DNA of 64,000 nucleotides, taken from Sphingobacterium gobiense. Lineage in GTDB: Bacteria > Bacteroidota > Bacteroidia > Sphingobacteriales > Sphingobacteriaceae. A program made the position numbers and the translations under genes. The stretch lies in assembly GCF_002980575.1 (NCBI RefSeq), contig NZ_PVBS01000001.1:1364001-1428000 (forward strand), in the 5' to 3' direction. Below the pieces are notes generated by a model. The model ran no database searches. It was not told the origin of the DNA and worked only from the letters and a program-made list of their open reading frames with translations. Shown here one piece after another: positions 25,142 to 33,658 of this stretch. Positions within the stretch are counted from its first letter, which is position 1. Every line of letters begins with the position of its first letter.

Positions 25142-26302
25142 ATGGAACGCGCAATAGTACACATGGATCTGGACACATTTTTCGTGTCCTGCGAGCGCCT
25201 GAACAACGACAAGCTAAAGGGTATACCGGTAATCATCGGCGGTGGGGAACGCGGTGTGGTGGCCTCCTGTTCTTATGAAGCCCGCTACTATGGGGTGCGT
25301 TCGGCAATGCCCATTAAGATGGCGCTGCGCTTATGCCCGGAGGCCAAAGTAATGAAGGGCGATATGGAGCGGTATTCCAAACTTTCGCATACGGTAACGG
25401 AAATTATCGAGGAGAAGGCACCGATCGTGGAAAAGGCGAGTATTGATGAACATTATCTCGACATCACGGGCATGGATAAGTTTTTCGGAGCCTATAAATG
25501 GACCGGGGAGTTAGCGGCATCGGTTACGAAGCAGTCGGGGCTGCCGATCAGCTTTGCGCTGTCTGTAAACAAGACGGTGGCCAAGATCGGAACGGGCGAA
25601 GCCAAACCCATCGGCCAGAAGGAAATACCGCAGGCGCTGGTGAGGCCTTTTCTTGATCCATTGTCCATTAAAAAAATACCGATGGTGGGCAGTGCTACTT
25701 TTGAATTGCTGTCGCGCATCGGCATCCGGCGGATACGGACCTTGGCGGATATGCCTATGGAGGTATTGCAGCAGATGATCGGCAAGAATGGCACAGATCT
25801 CTGGAAAAAGGCCAATGGTATAGATTATACGCCGGTGGAACCGTATACGGAACGCAAGTCTATATCAACTGAACATACGTTCGGGCAAGATACAATCGAT
25901 CTGACCAAACTGCGCAGCGTAATCAGCGGTATGGTGGAGAAACTTGCCTACCAGCTGCGCAGCGAGCAGTGGCTGACTTCGACAGTGGTGGTGAAGATCC
26001 GGTACTCGAATTTCGACACCGAGACCCGGCAGTGCCGCATCCCGTATACCTCGGCCGATCACACGCTATCGCACTGTGTGATGGGGCTGTTTGAGAAACT
26101 GTACAACAGGCGCATGCGCATCCGGCTGATCGGGGTGCGCCTAACGAATCTAGTGCGTGGTAGTCTGCAGATCAACATCTTTGAGGATACGCAGGAAATG
26201 GTGGCGCTCTACCAGGCGATGGACCGCATCAAGAACCGTTTTGGCGTGGACAAAGTGGGCCGGGCTTCGGGGTTCCGGAATGTAGCGAAGGAGGAACACT
26301 AG
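25142..26302 (+). CDS. dinB: Y-family DNA polymerase (DinB/Pol IV-like)
   Basis: 386 residues from the ATG at 25142; an in-frame ATG at 25115 lies on the predicted transcription start and is not preferred. Translesion polymerase motifs: HMDLDTFFVSCERL (first catalytic Asp), VVASCSYEARYYGVRSAMP, and KASIDEHYLDITGMD (SIDE motif with the second catalytic pair). The helix-hairpin-helix part (IPMVGSATFELLSRIGI) and the little-finger domain follow. The next gene begins 2 bp after its stop. GC content is higher than in the flanks, suggesting a separately acquired cassette. Confidence 0.95.
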   Translation: MERAIVHMDLDTFFVSCERLNNDKLKGIPVIIGGGERGVVASCSYEARYYGVRSAMPIKMALRLCPEAKVMKGDMERYSKLSHTVTEIIEEKAPIVEKASIDEHYLDITGMDKFFGAYKWTGELAASVTKQSGLPISFALSVNKTVAKIGTGEAKPIGQKEIPQALVRPFLDPLSIKKIPMVGSATFELLSRIGIRRIRTLADMPMEVLQQMIGKNGTDLWKKANGIDYTPVEPYTERKSISTEHTFGQDTIDLTKLRSVISGMVEKLAYQLRSEQWLTSTVVVKIRYSNFDTETRQCRIPYTSADHTLSHCVMGLFEKLYNRRMRIRLIGVRLTNLVRGSLQINIFEDTQEMVALYQAMDRIKNRFGVDKVGRASGFRNVAKEEH

Positions 26303-26304
26303 CG

Positions 26305-29300
26305 ATGTATCTTAATTGTCACTCTTATCATAGCCTGCGGTATGGCACCTTATCGCTGGACAGCTTGATCCAACAGGCGCTTGCCTGTGGGGTACCTTCG
26401 CTGGCGCTGACAGACATCAACACTGTGACAGGTATCTATGATTTTGCCAAGGCCTGCCGGAAGGTAGGGATAAAGCCTATCGTGGGCATGGAAGTGCGGC
26501 AAGGGAATAGGTTACGCTATATCACGCTGGCGAAGTGCCGGGCGGGGATCGGTGAGATATGCCGGCTCATAACCGCGCACAACTGCGAGGGGACGGAATT
26601 GCCCAGCCATGCGCCTGCGTTTGAGGAGGTTATCACGGTATATCCGATGGCGAATGTACCGGAACAACTGCGGGATAACGAGTATATCGGTATTCGGCCC
26701 CATGAGCTGAATAGGTTGATCAGGCCGGAGTGGAAAAAATGGTTGCACCGGATGGTGATATGGTATCCGGTTACGGTGTCGGGCAAACTGGAGCACAACC
26801 TGCATCGGGTGCTCCGTGCGATTGACCAGAACGTGGTTCTCTCTAAACTGACAGAGGACGATTATTGCCGTACGGATGAGGTGATGCGGCCTTTTGAAGA
26901 TATCGTGGCTGCTTATGGAGGCTATCCGCAACTGGTTTCCAATACGCGTGGGGTGATGGAACAGTGCAGTTTTGCGTTTGATTTTGGCACGCCGAAAAAC
27001 AAAAGGCACTATACGGATAGCCAGGAGGGTGATATCAAGCTGCTCACGGGACTGGCCTACGCGGGTTTGAAAAAGCGTTATGGAGAGAAGAACCGGCCTG
27101 CGCGGGAACGGGTGGAGAAGGAACTGAAAGTGATCGATGAACTGGGCTTCAGCGGTTATTTCCTGATAACCTGGGATATTGTGCGCTACAGCAACAGCAT
27201 GGGCTTTATGCATGTGGGGCGTGGCAGTGGTGCCAATAGTATTGTGGCGTATTGTCTGGGTATTACGGATATATGTCCGCTGGAACTGGATCTTTATTTT
27301 GAGCGTTTTCTGAACCTGAACCGGAAGACGCCGCCTGATTTTGATATCGACTGGAGCTGGCAGGAACGGGATGTGATATTGCAATATATCTTTGACCGCT
27401 ACGGCAAAGACCATGTGGCTTTTTGCGGAACGAACGTGGAGTTTAAGTACCGTTCGATATTCCGGGAGGTGGGCAAGGTATTTGGCCTGCCCAAAGAGGA
27501 ACTGGATGCGCTGGCTAAAAATCCGATGGAACAGCATGACGGCAACGCGGTGGTCAAGCTGGTACAGAAATATGGGATGTTGCTGGAGAAGTATCCCAAT
27601 CAGCGGAGCATGCATGCCTGTGGCATATTGATCTCGGAAGAGCCGATAACCAACTACACGGCCTTGGAGATGCCTCCCAAGGGTTTTCCGATTGTGCAGT
27701 TTGACATGCATATCGCCGAGGATATTGGCTTTGAGAAATTCGACATCTTGAGCCAACGGGGGTTGGGAACGATCAACGACGCTGTTAAGCTCATCAGGAA
27801 GAATAGAGGCATCGCTGTCGATATACGGGATACGGCTATCTCCAAGGATGAGGCGCGCTGTAATGATTTCCTGAGCCGCGGGCAGACCATAGGCTGCTTT
27901 TATATCGAAAGCCCGGCTATGCGGGGGTTACTGCGGAGGCTCAAATGCGACAACTACCAAACATTGGTGGCGGCTTCTTCCATTATCCGGCCGGGGGTAG
28001 CGCAGAGTGGTATGATGAAGGAGTATATATTTCGGCATAATTACCCCGATCGCTTTGAATATTTCCACGAGGTATTCGAGGAGCATCTGGGGGATACGTA
28101 TGGCATTATGGTGTATCAGGAGGATGTGATCAAGATCGCGATGCACTTTGGTGGGCTGTCGGCCGCTGATGGGGATATCCTGCGCCGTGCCATGAGCGGA
28201 AAGGGCCGGTCGCTCTCTGCCTTGCAGCGGGTGAAGGATAACTTTTTTGCGTCATGTGCGCGTCTGGGGCATTCGGAAGAGCTGAGCCGCGAGGTGTACC
28301 GGCAGATTGAGTCGTTCGCGGGTTACTCCTTCTGTAAGGCGCATTCGGCTTCTTACGCGGTAGAGAGCTATCAGAGTCTTTACCTGAAGGTGTATTATCC
28401 GCTGGAGTTTATGGTGGCGGCAATTAACAACGGAGGTGGTTTCTACCGTACGGAGGTGTATGTGCACGAGGCCAGGATGTCGGGCGCGACGATCCTACCG
28501 CCCTGTGTGAACAAGAGCGGCTACGAAACGGTCTTGGATGGCAGTGATCTATTTCTTGGGTTGATGCACCTGCAGGGTTTGGAGACGCGCCTAGTGCGGC
28601 TGATACCGGAGGAGCGGCAGCGAAACGGTGCCTTTGGTTCGCTGGAGGATTTTGTGCGGCGGATTCCAATGGGGATTGAAGGCGTACAGACCTTGATTTT
28701 TATCGGTGCTTTCCGCTTTACAGGGAAAGCGAAAAATGAACTATTGGTGCAGGCAAGGCTGCTGCTCGTAAATTTTAAACCGGAGCAGCGCATGCCGCTC
28801 TTGTTGCGCGAACCGGCCAAGGAGTGGTCGCTCCCGCAGCTGGAACGTTCTTACTTTGAGGATGCTTTTGATGAGATCGAGCTGCTGGGCTTTCCGGTTT
28901 CCTGTTCGCCTTTTGACCTGCTACAGACGGCTTTTCGGGGTGATGTAATGGCGGCTGACCTGGTGAACTGCCACAAGAAGCAGGTCAGAATGCTGGCTTA
29001 TCTCATTGCGCGCAAGCATGTGCCGACAAAACGGGGGGTGATGTACTTTGGTACGTGGATCGATGTGAACGGCGGCTATTTTGATACGGCGCATTTCCCG
29101 GATTGCCTGGAGCGGTATCCTTTCAAAGGGGGCGGTTGCTACTTGCTGCTCGGCACGGTGGAGGTGGATTACCACTTCCCTACCCTCACGATCCACAAGA
29201 TGGCCAAGCTGCCGTTTATCCCGGATCCGCGGTACAACCATGACCGCGACAGCCAGTACAAGATTCATCAGCAGATCCGTGAGGATGTGAGCATGACGCA

Positions 29301-29358
29301 TCGCGCGCCTTATCCGCAGGCGCACGAGATCGGGCTGCCGAGACAGAGGTTGGGGTGA
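26305..29358 (+). CDS. dnaE: DNA polymerase III alpha subunit, short error-prone type
   Basis: 1017 residues, shorter than the replicative DnaE (about 1150-1450 in this phylum). The N-terminal PHP domain (NCHSYHSLRYGTLSLDSLI) is followed by the C-family catalytic core: GRGSGANSIVAYCLGIT, and PPDFDIDWSW with the catalytic aspartates, then YQEDVIKIAMHFGG, and the finger region SYAVESYQSLYLKVYYP. It is coupled to dinB (2 bp gap). With the HTH gene this forms an SOS-type mutagenesis cassette analogous in role to ImuB-DnaE2 (inference from family and context). GC-rich like dinB. Confidence 0.95.
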   Translation: MYLNCHSYHSLRYGTLSLDSLIQQALACGVPSLALTDINTVTGIYDFAKACRKVGIKPIVGMEVRQGNRLRYITLAKCRAGIGEICRLITAHNCEGTELPSHAPAFEEVITVYPMANVPEQLRDNEYIGIRPHELNRLIRPEWKKWLHRMVIWYPVTVSGKLEHNLHRVLRAIDQNVVLSKLTEDDYCRTDEVMRPFEDIVAAYGGYPQLVSNTRGVMEQCSFAFDFGTPKNKRHYTDSQEGDIKLLTGLAYAGLKKRYGEKNRPARERVEKELKVIDELGFSGYFLITWDIVRYSNSMGFMHVGRGSGANSIVAYCLGITDICPLELDLYFERFLNLNRKTPPDFDIDWSWQERDVILQYIFDRYGKDHVAFCGTNVEFKYRSIFREVGKVFGLPKEELDALAKNPMEQHDGNAVVKLVQKYGMLLEKYPNQRSMHACGILISEEPITNYTALEMPPKGFPIVQFDMHIAEDIGFEKFDILSQRGLGTINDAVKLIRKNRGIAVDIRDTAISKDEARCNDFLSRGQTIGCFYIESPAMRGLLRRLKCDNYQTLVAASSIIRPGVAQSGMMKEYIFRHNYPDRFEYFHEVFEEHLGDTYGIMVYQEDVIKIAMHFGGLSAADGDILRRAMSGKGRSLSALQRVKDNFFASCARLGHSEELSREVYRQIESFAGYSFCKAHSASYAVESYQSLYLKVYYPLEFMVAAINNGGGFYRTEVYVHEARMSGATILPPCVNKSGYETVLDGSDLFLGLMHLQGLETRLVRLIPEERQRNGAFGSLEDFVRRIPMGIEGVQTLIFIGAFRFTGKAKNELLVQARLLLVNFKPEQRMPLLLREPAKEWSLPQLERSYFEDAFDEIELLGFPVSCSPFDLLQTAFRGDVMAADLVNCHKKQVRMLAYLIARKHVPTKRGVMYFGTWIDVNGGYFDTAHFPDCLERYPFKGGGCYLLLGTVEVDYHFPTLTIHKMAKLPFIPDPRYNHDRDSQYKIHQQIREDVSMTHRAPYPQAHEIGLPRQRLG

Positions 29359-29374
29359 CTTTTTTGTCTTATTT

Positions 29375-30025
29375 CTATACTTTATAGTTGTTTCCCCAAA
29401 TCATTATTTTTGATAAATTTTGAGTTTTAAATTTGTCCGATAGCGTGTCTAGTTTGATGGAAAATTCTTTCAGTTCGTTAATCAGTTTTATAAAAGCTGT
29501 TTTTGTATCCTTGTAATCGAGTCTAATCTCTTCCTTAATTGTAATCGGATAAAATGTTTCAAATTCGTCCTTACAATAAATAATAATTTCACGACCTCTT
29601 CTTTTTATCAATGGCGATGGATGACCTTCAGATAGATAAAATTCCTCAAAATCCTCGAGCAGAATACTTTTCCATATTTGAATTTCTTCTAAAAGTCCGC
29701 AACATTGAGGAAATAATTCTATCGTTCCATCTTTAGAAATTGCATATCCACCAAAAAGAGAAATTGATTCGTTTATATCCGTGTCTCCAATATGCAGTTT
29801 TATTACTCGCTCTAAGTCTTCGAGAGAAATATCAAAAAGTTTATATTGATAAACGTCTTTGCGTATTGGTTCAGGGAAATTTGTGTAATTTTTTTCAATT
29901 TCACTTTTTCGGTAATTGTACCAATCATCTGCGTTGCTTAAACTAGTTCCGCTAAGAATAGTATCACTTTCCTTACCTTTTTTTGTTGCAGGTTCAATAA
30001 GAGGAATAAATTCTATTTGGTTCAT
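29375..30025 (-). CDS. Putative immunity-type cytosolic protein
   Basis: 216 residues, no signal or membrane segment. I do not recognise a defined family. The middle (SLFGGYAISKDGTIELFPQ, then CCGLLEEIQIWKS and EGHPSPLIKRRG) resembles small single-domain proteins found as orphan immunity genes next to polymorphic toxins in Bacteroidota; this is pattern memory, not a search result. It is convergent with dnaE, 16 bp away. Confidence 0.55.
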   Translation of the reverse strand: MNQIEFIPLIEPATKKGKESDTILSGTSLSNADDWYNYRKSEIEKNYTNFPEPIRKDVYQYKLFDISLEDLERVIKLHIGDTDINESISLFGGYAISKDGTIELFPQCCGLLEEIQIWKSILLEDFEEFYLSEGHPSPLIKRRGREIIIYCKDEFETFYPITIKEEIRLDYKDTKTAFIKLINELKEFSIKLDTLSDKFKTQNLSKIMIWGNNYKV

Positions 30026-30120
30026 TTATTGCGGTGTGTCTGTAAATATAAGCCTGTGTAGTCTATCGTCTCTTTAATCTGGCCTTGCTCCATATATCGA
30101 ATTTTGAGGTGCTATATTAT

Positions 30121-30543
30121 CTACTCTCCTACCTTTCTTACTGTCAATACAGAATCAAGGCGAGCATTTATATAAAAAACATCTTCAGAGAGTATCTTAG
30201 CACCAAATGCATTATTCGCCCTATATTTATGAGTTATTCGAAAACCCTGTCGATCCTTCAGTATCTCTTGTTGCTGCGCCATTATACTTTTTCTCTTTTC
30301 CATATCCATGCTTTTATCAAAATCTCGTTGTAGATTGGCATATTCAACTCCTGTCCCAATCATACTTATTGACGTCATAGAGTCTAAGCTTCCGAACGCT
30401 ACCGCTTCATAACTCTCAGGATCGTTGGCATGTTTATCAATGTAGTTTTTGATGAGGGTTTTAGCTTTTTCCTCATTAGATGGATTTCCACACGAATATA
30501 CCGCTAGAAGTGCATATATCGCTAAATAAATTATTCGTTTCAT
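30121..30543 (-). CDS. Small lipoprotein of unknown function
   Basis: 140 residues. The lipoprotein signal MKRIIYLAIYALLAVYSCG is followed by a helical, charged body (KAKTLIKNYIDKHANDPESY, GFRITHKYRANNAFG) typical of unassigned Bacteroidota lipoproteins. No enzyme motif. It stands alone, with a 311-bp non-coding stretch upstream. Confidence 0.6.
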   Translation of the reverse strand: MKRIIYLAIYALLAVYSCGNPSNEEKAKTLIKNYIDKHANDPESYEAVAFGSLDSMTSISMIGTGVEYANLQRDFDKSMDMEKRKSIMAQQQEILKDRQGFRITHKYRANNAFGAKILSEDVFYINARLDSVLTVRKVGE

Positions 30544-30854
30544 GGTTTATATAGTTTAAAGTCGAAAAGTTAATTATCATTGATAAGTTACGATTTTTTT
30601 ATCAACAGACAATCTTTTTAATTATATCTGGTTTTCAATTTGCTCTAAGTTAACTTGTTCCCACACAGGTTCCTTGGTAGCGACATGTTCTCCTCCATTC
30701 TTTTCGGGCGAATTTTATATACTGTCCATAGACTTATAAATATTGTAATAAAACTCGAAAAACGTTGCTTTTATTCGGTTTATTACCTAGTTTTAGAAAA
30801 CGTAACAGTAAATTACTGTTTGGATAAATTTTAAACCTAATCAAAATTAATATT
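30544..30854. other. Intergenic region with a 17-bp palindrome
   Basis: AT-rich spacer between divergent genes. AACAGTAA (30804-30811) and TTACTGTT (30813-30820) form a perfect dyad around one base, 35 bp before the DUF4177 start. It is a possible operator for the DUF4177/YidD-like pair. No other structure was recognised. Confidence 0.4.
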
Positions 30855-31088
30855 ATGGAATACAAGGTAGTACCATTTGTCGCATTGATAGATCACAAAA
30901 GCGGCACCTCTGATCATGTTGCCGAACAGTTAGAAAAACTAATAAACCAAGGTGCAAAAGAAGGCTGGAACTATGTAAGACTGGAAAGTGTAACTACCCA
31001 GGTGAGCCCTGACACTGGTTGCTTCGGATTTGGCGGAAGGCCTGCCTACACGACAACAAGACAAATGGTAGTATTTTCTAGATCATGA
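30855..31088 (+). CDS. DUF4177-like small protein
   Basis: 77 residues: MEYKVVPFVALIDHKSG, then LEKLINQGAKEGWNYVRLES and a glycine-rich turn. This fits the DUF4177 pattern (Y-K-V-V start, EGWELV-like core). Function unknown. Its stop overlaps the next start by four bases (ATGA). Confidence 0.7.
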   Translation: MEYKVVPFVALIDHKSGTSDHVAEQLEKLINQGAKEGWNYVRLESVTTQVSPDTGCFGFGGRPAYTTTRQMVVFSRS

Positions 31089-31372
31089 GACTAATCTTAT
31101 TGAGCGCTATCAAGCTCTACTGGTTTATCATACCTCCGGAAAAAAGGCGAAAGTGCATCTTCAAACATAGCTGCTCTAAATTCGTCTTCGACGTGACTAA
31201 GAAAGATGGCTTCACGGCTGGAAAAAAGGCTCTGGTTTTCCGCCTGCGGAACTGTAATGCTCACTTTGATATAATCACCGATTATGAAAGTGGGCTGAGA
31301 AAGATGTACCTAAAAAGCGGACTGGCGGTAAATGAGTCTGAAATCGCTGAAAGGCTATTGCGGTCGAGGTAA
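31085..31372 (+). CDS. YidD-like protein
   Basis: 95 residues. An N-terminal hydrophobic segment (LILLSAIKLYWFIIP) and the core CIFKHSCSKFVFDVTKKDG, then AGKKALVFRLRNC, match YidD (membrane protein insertion efficiency factor), in which C...CSxY and R-x-x-x-C are conserved. It is divergent from typical YidD and not near rpmH-rnpA-yidC, so it is a paralogue. Translationally coupled to the DUF4177-like gene. Confidence 0.65.
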   Translation: MRLILLSAIKLYWFIIPPEKRRKCIFKHSCSKFVFDVTKKDGFTAGKKALVFRLRNCNAHFDIITDYESGLRKMYLKSGLAVNESEIAERLLRSR

Positions 31373-31661
31373 AGTTTGGTTAGCTTTTACCTTGTGTAAC
31401 CTTACATGATAACAATCTCCTTTTGAGGTATGATAGCCAACAAGAGGTGTCTGGCGGTATTGGAAATAAAATAACAGCTGCGATGCCCTGCGTAGAGTTT
31501 TCTTGTGTTATGATAGACACAATATTTGTGGTCACTGGTTTACGTACTTTGCGAATGCCCCGCGTAACATTATTGTCTACTTTTAATGGACCCAATAGCG
31601 GTTTCCCGTAAAAGAATGCTCAAAGTGATCTTTAATTTTGGAAAATATTATTATTGAGACA
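31373..31661. other. Intergenic stretch without a supported gene
   Basis: About 290 bp. Short open frames exist on both strands but their products lack recognisable features and overlap each other. It may be decayed coding DNA. Confidence 0.3.
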
Positions 31662-32387
31662 ATGAAGCATACGTTTTTAATTACAATTATTATCCTATTT
31701 AGTTTTTTTGGATGCAATCCTAAAAAAGAATATCCATATTATGAAATCATCCAAGAAAATATAACGGAATCTGGTTCCAAGATAAAATACGAGGCTAAAG
31801 CAGTATTGAAACCAAATCAAAATCTTGACAAACCGCAAATGGAAGAGCTCTTGAAACATATTTATGATTCGGTAACAACCAGAACTCCAGCACGACCGAA
31901 CGTCGTAAACATCTTCCTATTCACCAGTAAAGAGCACATGGAGAGTGACATGGGCCAATGGGTTGGCCGTATTAGTAAAGCAAAAAATGATAACACTCCC
32001 AATCTTCAAATTCAATTCCTTAATAGCGTTAATGAGAATCCAATAATTGAAACAAGCGATTCGACACAGGATGGTATAGCTCTTGAGCAGAAACAAAAGA
32101 TATGGGAACAACTTATTCTGGCAGAAGATCAAGCTGAAGAACTAGCAGAAAAAAAACATCCGATAACACTCAAGGATACCGGCGGAAAAACTGCTGAAGA
32201 AATTGATCTACTCCGAGAAAGAGCACGGCGGAATATGGATTTAAATCGCGAATATGAAAAGAAATTGAACGATAAATATCGACGAGACATCATACAAAAA
32301 TTCGAAATAGATGAAAGCACATTAGAAATCATTATCCAAGAAGGGTTAAATAAGAATTGGCCGTTTCCGAAAAAGAGCCGGGGATAA
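31662..32387 (+). CDS. Lipoprotein of unknown function with charged C-terminal helix
   Basis: 241 residues from the ATG at 31662, giving the lipoprotein signal MKHTFLITIIILFSFFGC. The body has an alpha/beta part (EAKAVLKPNQNLDKPQMEEL, PNVVNIFLFTSKEHMES) and a long charged helix (LLRERARRNMDLNREYEKK). A TTG-initiated frame begins 24 bases earlier but adds no signal. No family recognised. Confidence 0.6.
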   Translation: MKHTFLITIIILFSFFGCNPKKEYPYYEIIQENITESGSKIKYEAKAVLKPNQNLDKPQMEELLKHIYDSVTTRTPARPNVVNIFLFTSKEHMESDMGQWVGRISKAKNDNTPNLQIQFLNSVNENPIIETSDSTQDGIALEQKQKIWEQLILAEDQAEELAEKKHPITLKDTGGKTAEEIDLLRERARRNMDLNREYEKKLNDKYRRDIIQKFEIDESTLEIIIQEGLNKNWPFPKKSRG

Positions 32388-32499
32388 TAACACCAGACCT
32401 CATTGATTTATATAACCGACAGTATAAATTCATTAGCATTGAAAAACAATACGCTCAGTAATAAATCAATGCACAACAAAATAATTAACACAATAAATT

Positions 32500-33594
32500 A
32501 TGACGAATCGAAAAGACGTATTAGTGGTCACTACACCTTCAATAGATGGTGTAAAAATAAAAAGCTATATTAAACCTGTATCTGCCCATATCGTAGCAGG
32601 CACAAATCTTTTTAGTGATTTTTTGGGCAGTCTAACAGACGTATTCGGTGGACGTTCCCAAACTTATCAAAAACAGCTTACATCATTGTATAACGAAGCC
32701 ATTGAGCGAGTAAAACAAGCAGCCTTGCAGCTTGGGGCAAACTGTGTGGTAGGACTTAAAATTGATATGGACGAAATTTCCGGTAAGAATAAATCTATGT
32801 TTATGATCACCGCTGTCGGTACCGCCGTGATACTCGATAAACAGCTTGACGATAAGCCTGTAATTCCAGAATCCGACGAAACACTTGATAATGTTGGGAT
32901 GGAAAAGATAAACGTTTTGCGAAAGAAAAAAGAAATCATTGAAAAAGCTGAAAGGGGTGATTTAAAATTCAATGACGATGTTTGGAGTTTTATAACGGCT
33001 TATCAAATTAAAGAAGTTTTACCTCACCTCTTGAAGAAATATCGAGATGTAATCACAAACGAACCGAGTTTTCCGGGAAGTACAGAAAAATTTCACAATT
33101 CATTTGTAAGGTATATAGAAGCTTTACCAGACGAAATTAAATTAGATTTCTTATATACAGGAGTAGCGGAACAAGACGGACAGATTGCCCTTAAGTTCTC
33201 CGAAATAATAAAAGAACTAAATCTTTTTGACTTTGAGCGAAATCTAAAGTTGCTAAAAAATGAAGATTTCGTGGTTCAAAAACGCGGCATCTACATAGCC
33301 ACTTATGATAAACCGTCTTATAATAAGAAAGACGTCCAGAACCTACACGATCTCAGAAGCCTTATCCAATTGACATTTAAAGAAAGAGGAATCCATGCGG
33401 TGAAAAAAACATTTTTATCATCGAAAGAGAAAGAAATCTGGAACTGTGAGTGCGGTAGAGTTAACGATACGGATACGTTTTGTAATGGTTGTGGTCGAGA
33501 TATCTTTGGGTTTAAACAACATGAATTAGACGCTAGAACAGCCGATGACTATATTAGACAGAAAATAGACTTAATTACCGAATATTTAGGGTAA
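32500..33594 (+). CDS. YbjQ/UPF0145-like N-terminus with C-terminal zinc ribbon
   Basis: 364 residues. Residues 1-110 (VVTTPSIDGVKIKSYIKPVS, then LYNEAIERVKQAALQLGANC, VVGLKIDMDEI) match the YbjQ/heavy-metal-binding (UPF0145) fold, which forms pentamers. A helical middle follows. The C-terminus carries a zinc ribbon, WNCECGRVNDTDTFCNGCG, with four cysteines. Cytosolic. The combination suggests a scaffold or adaptor role; there is no enzyme motif. Confidence 0.7.
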   Translation: MTNRKDVLVVTTPSIDGVKIKSYIKPVSAHIVAGTNLFSDFLGSLTDVFGGRSQTYQKQLTSLYNEAIERVKQAALQLGANCVVGLKIDMDEISGKNKSMFMITAVGTAVILDKQLDDKPVIPESDETLDNVGMEKINVLRKKKEIIEKAERGDLKFNDDVWSFITAYQIKEVLPHLLKKYRDVITNEPSFPGSTEKFHNSFVRYIEALPDEIKLDFLYTGVAEQDGQIALKFSEIIKELNLFDFERNLKLLKNEDFVVQKRGIYIATYDKPSYNKKDVQNLHDLRSLIQLTFKERGIHAVKKTFLSSKEKEIWNCECGRVNDTDTFCNGCGRDIFGFKQHELDARTADDYIRQKIDLITEYLG

Positions 33595-33658
33595 TTATTG
33601 TTGACTTAATCGAGTCAGCAGCTACAAGATGGGGCTGGCAGAGTAATTACGGTTTGTA

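Noticed and set aside
25057..25236. N-terminal extension of the HTH regulator
   Set aside because: It would cover the divergent promoter, both dyads and the start of dinB. The HTH protein is complete from 25056.
25492..26062. Open frames antisense to dinB
   Set aside because: Shadows of the Y-family polymerase gene, with no independent evidence.
26512..27756. Long open frame antisense to the dnaE gene
   Set aside because: It mirrors the GC-rich dnaE coding sequence on the other strand. The product is rich in His, Arg and Ile without a family pattern, and dnaE is certain.
31380..31611. Overlapping frames on both strands as small genes
   Set aside because: They overlap each other, lack a start context and a recognisable product.
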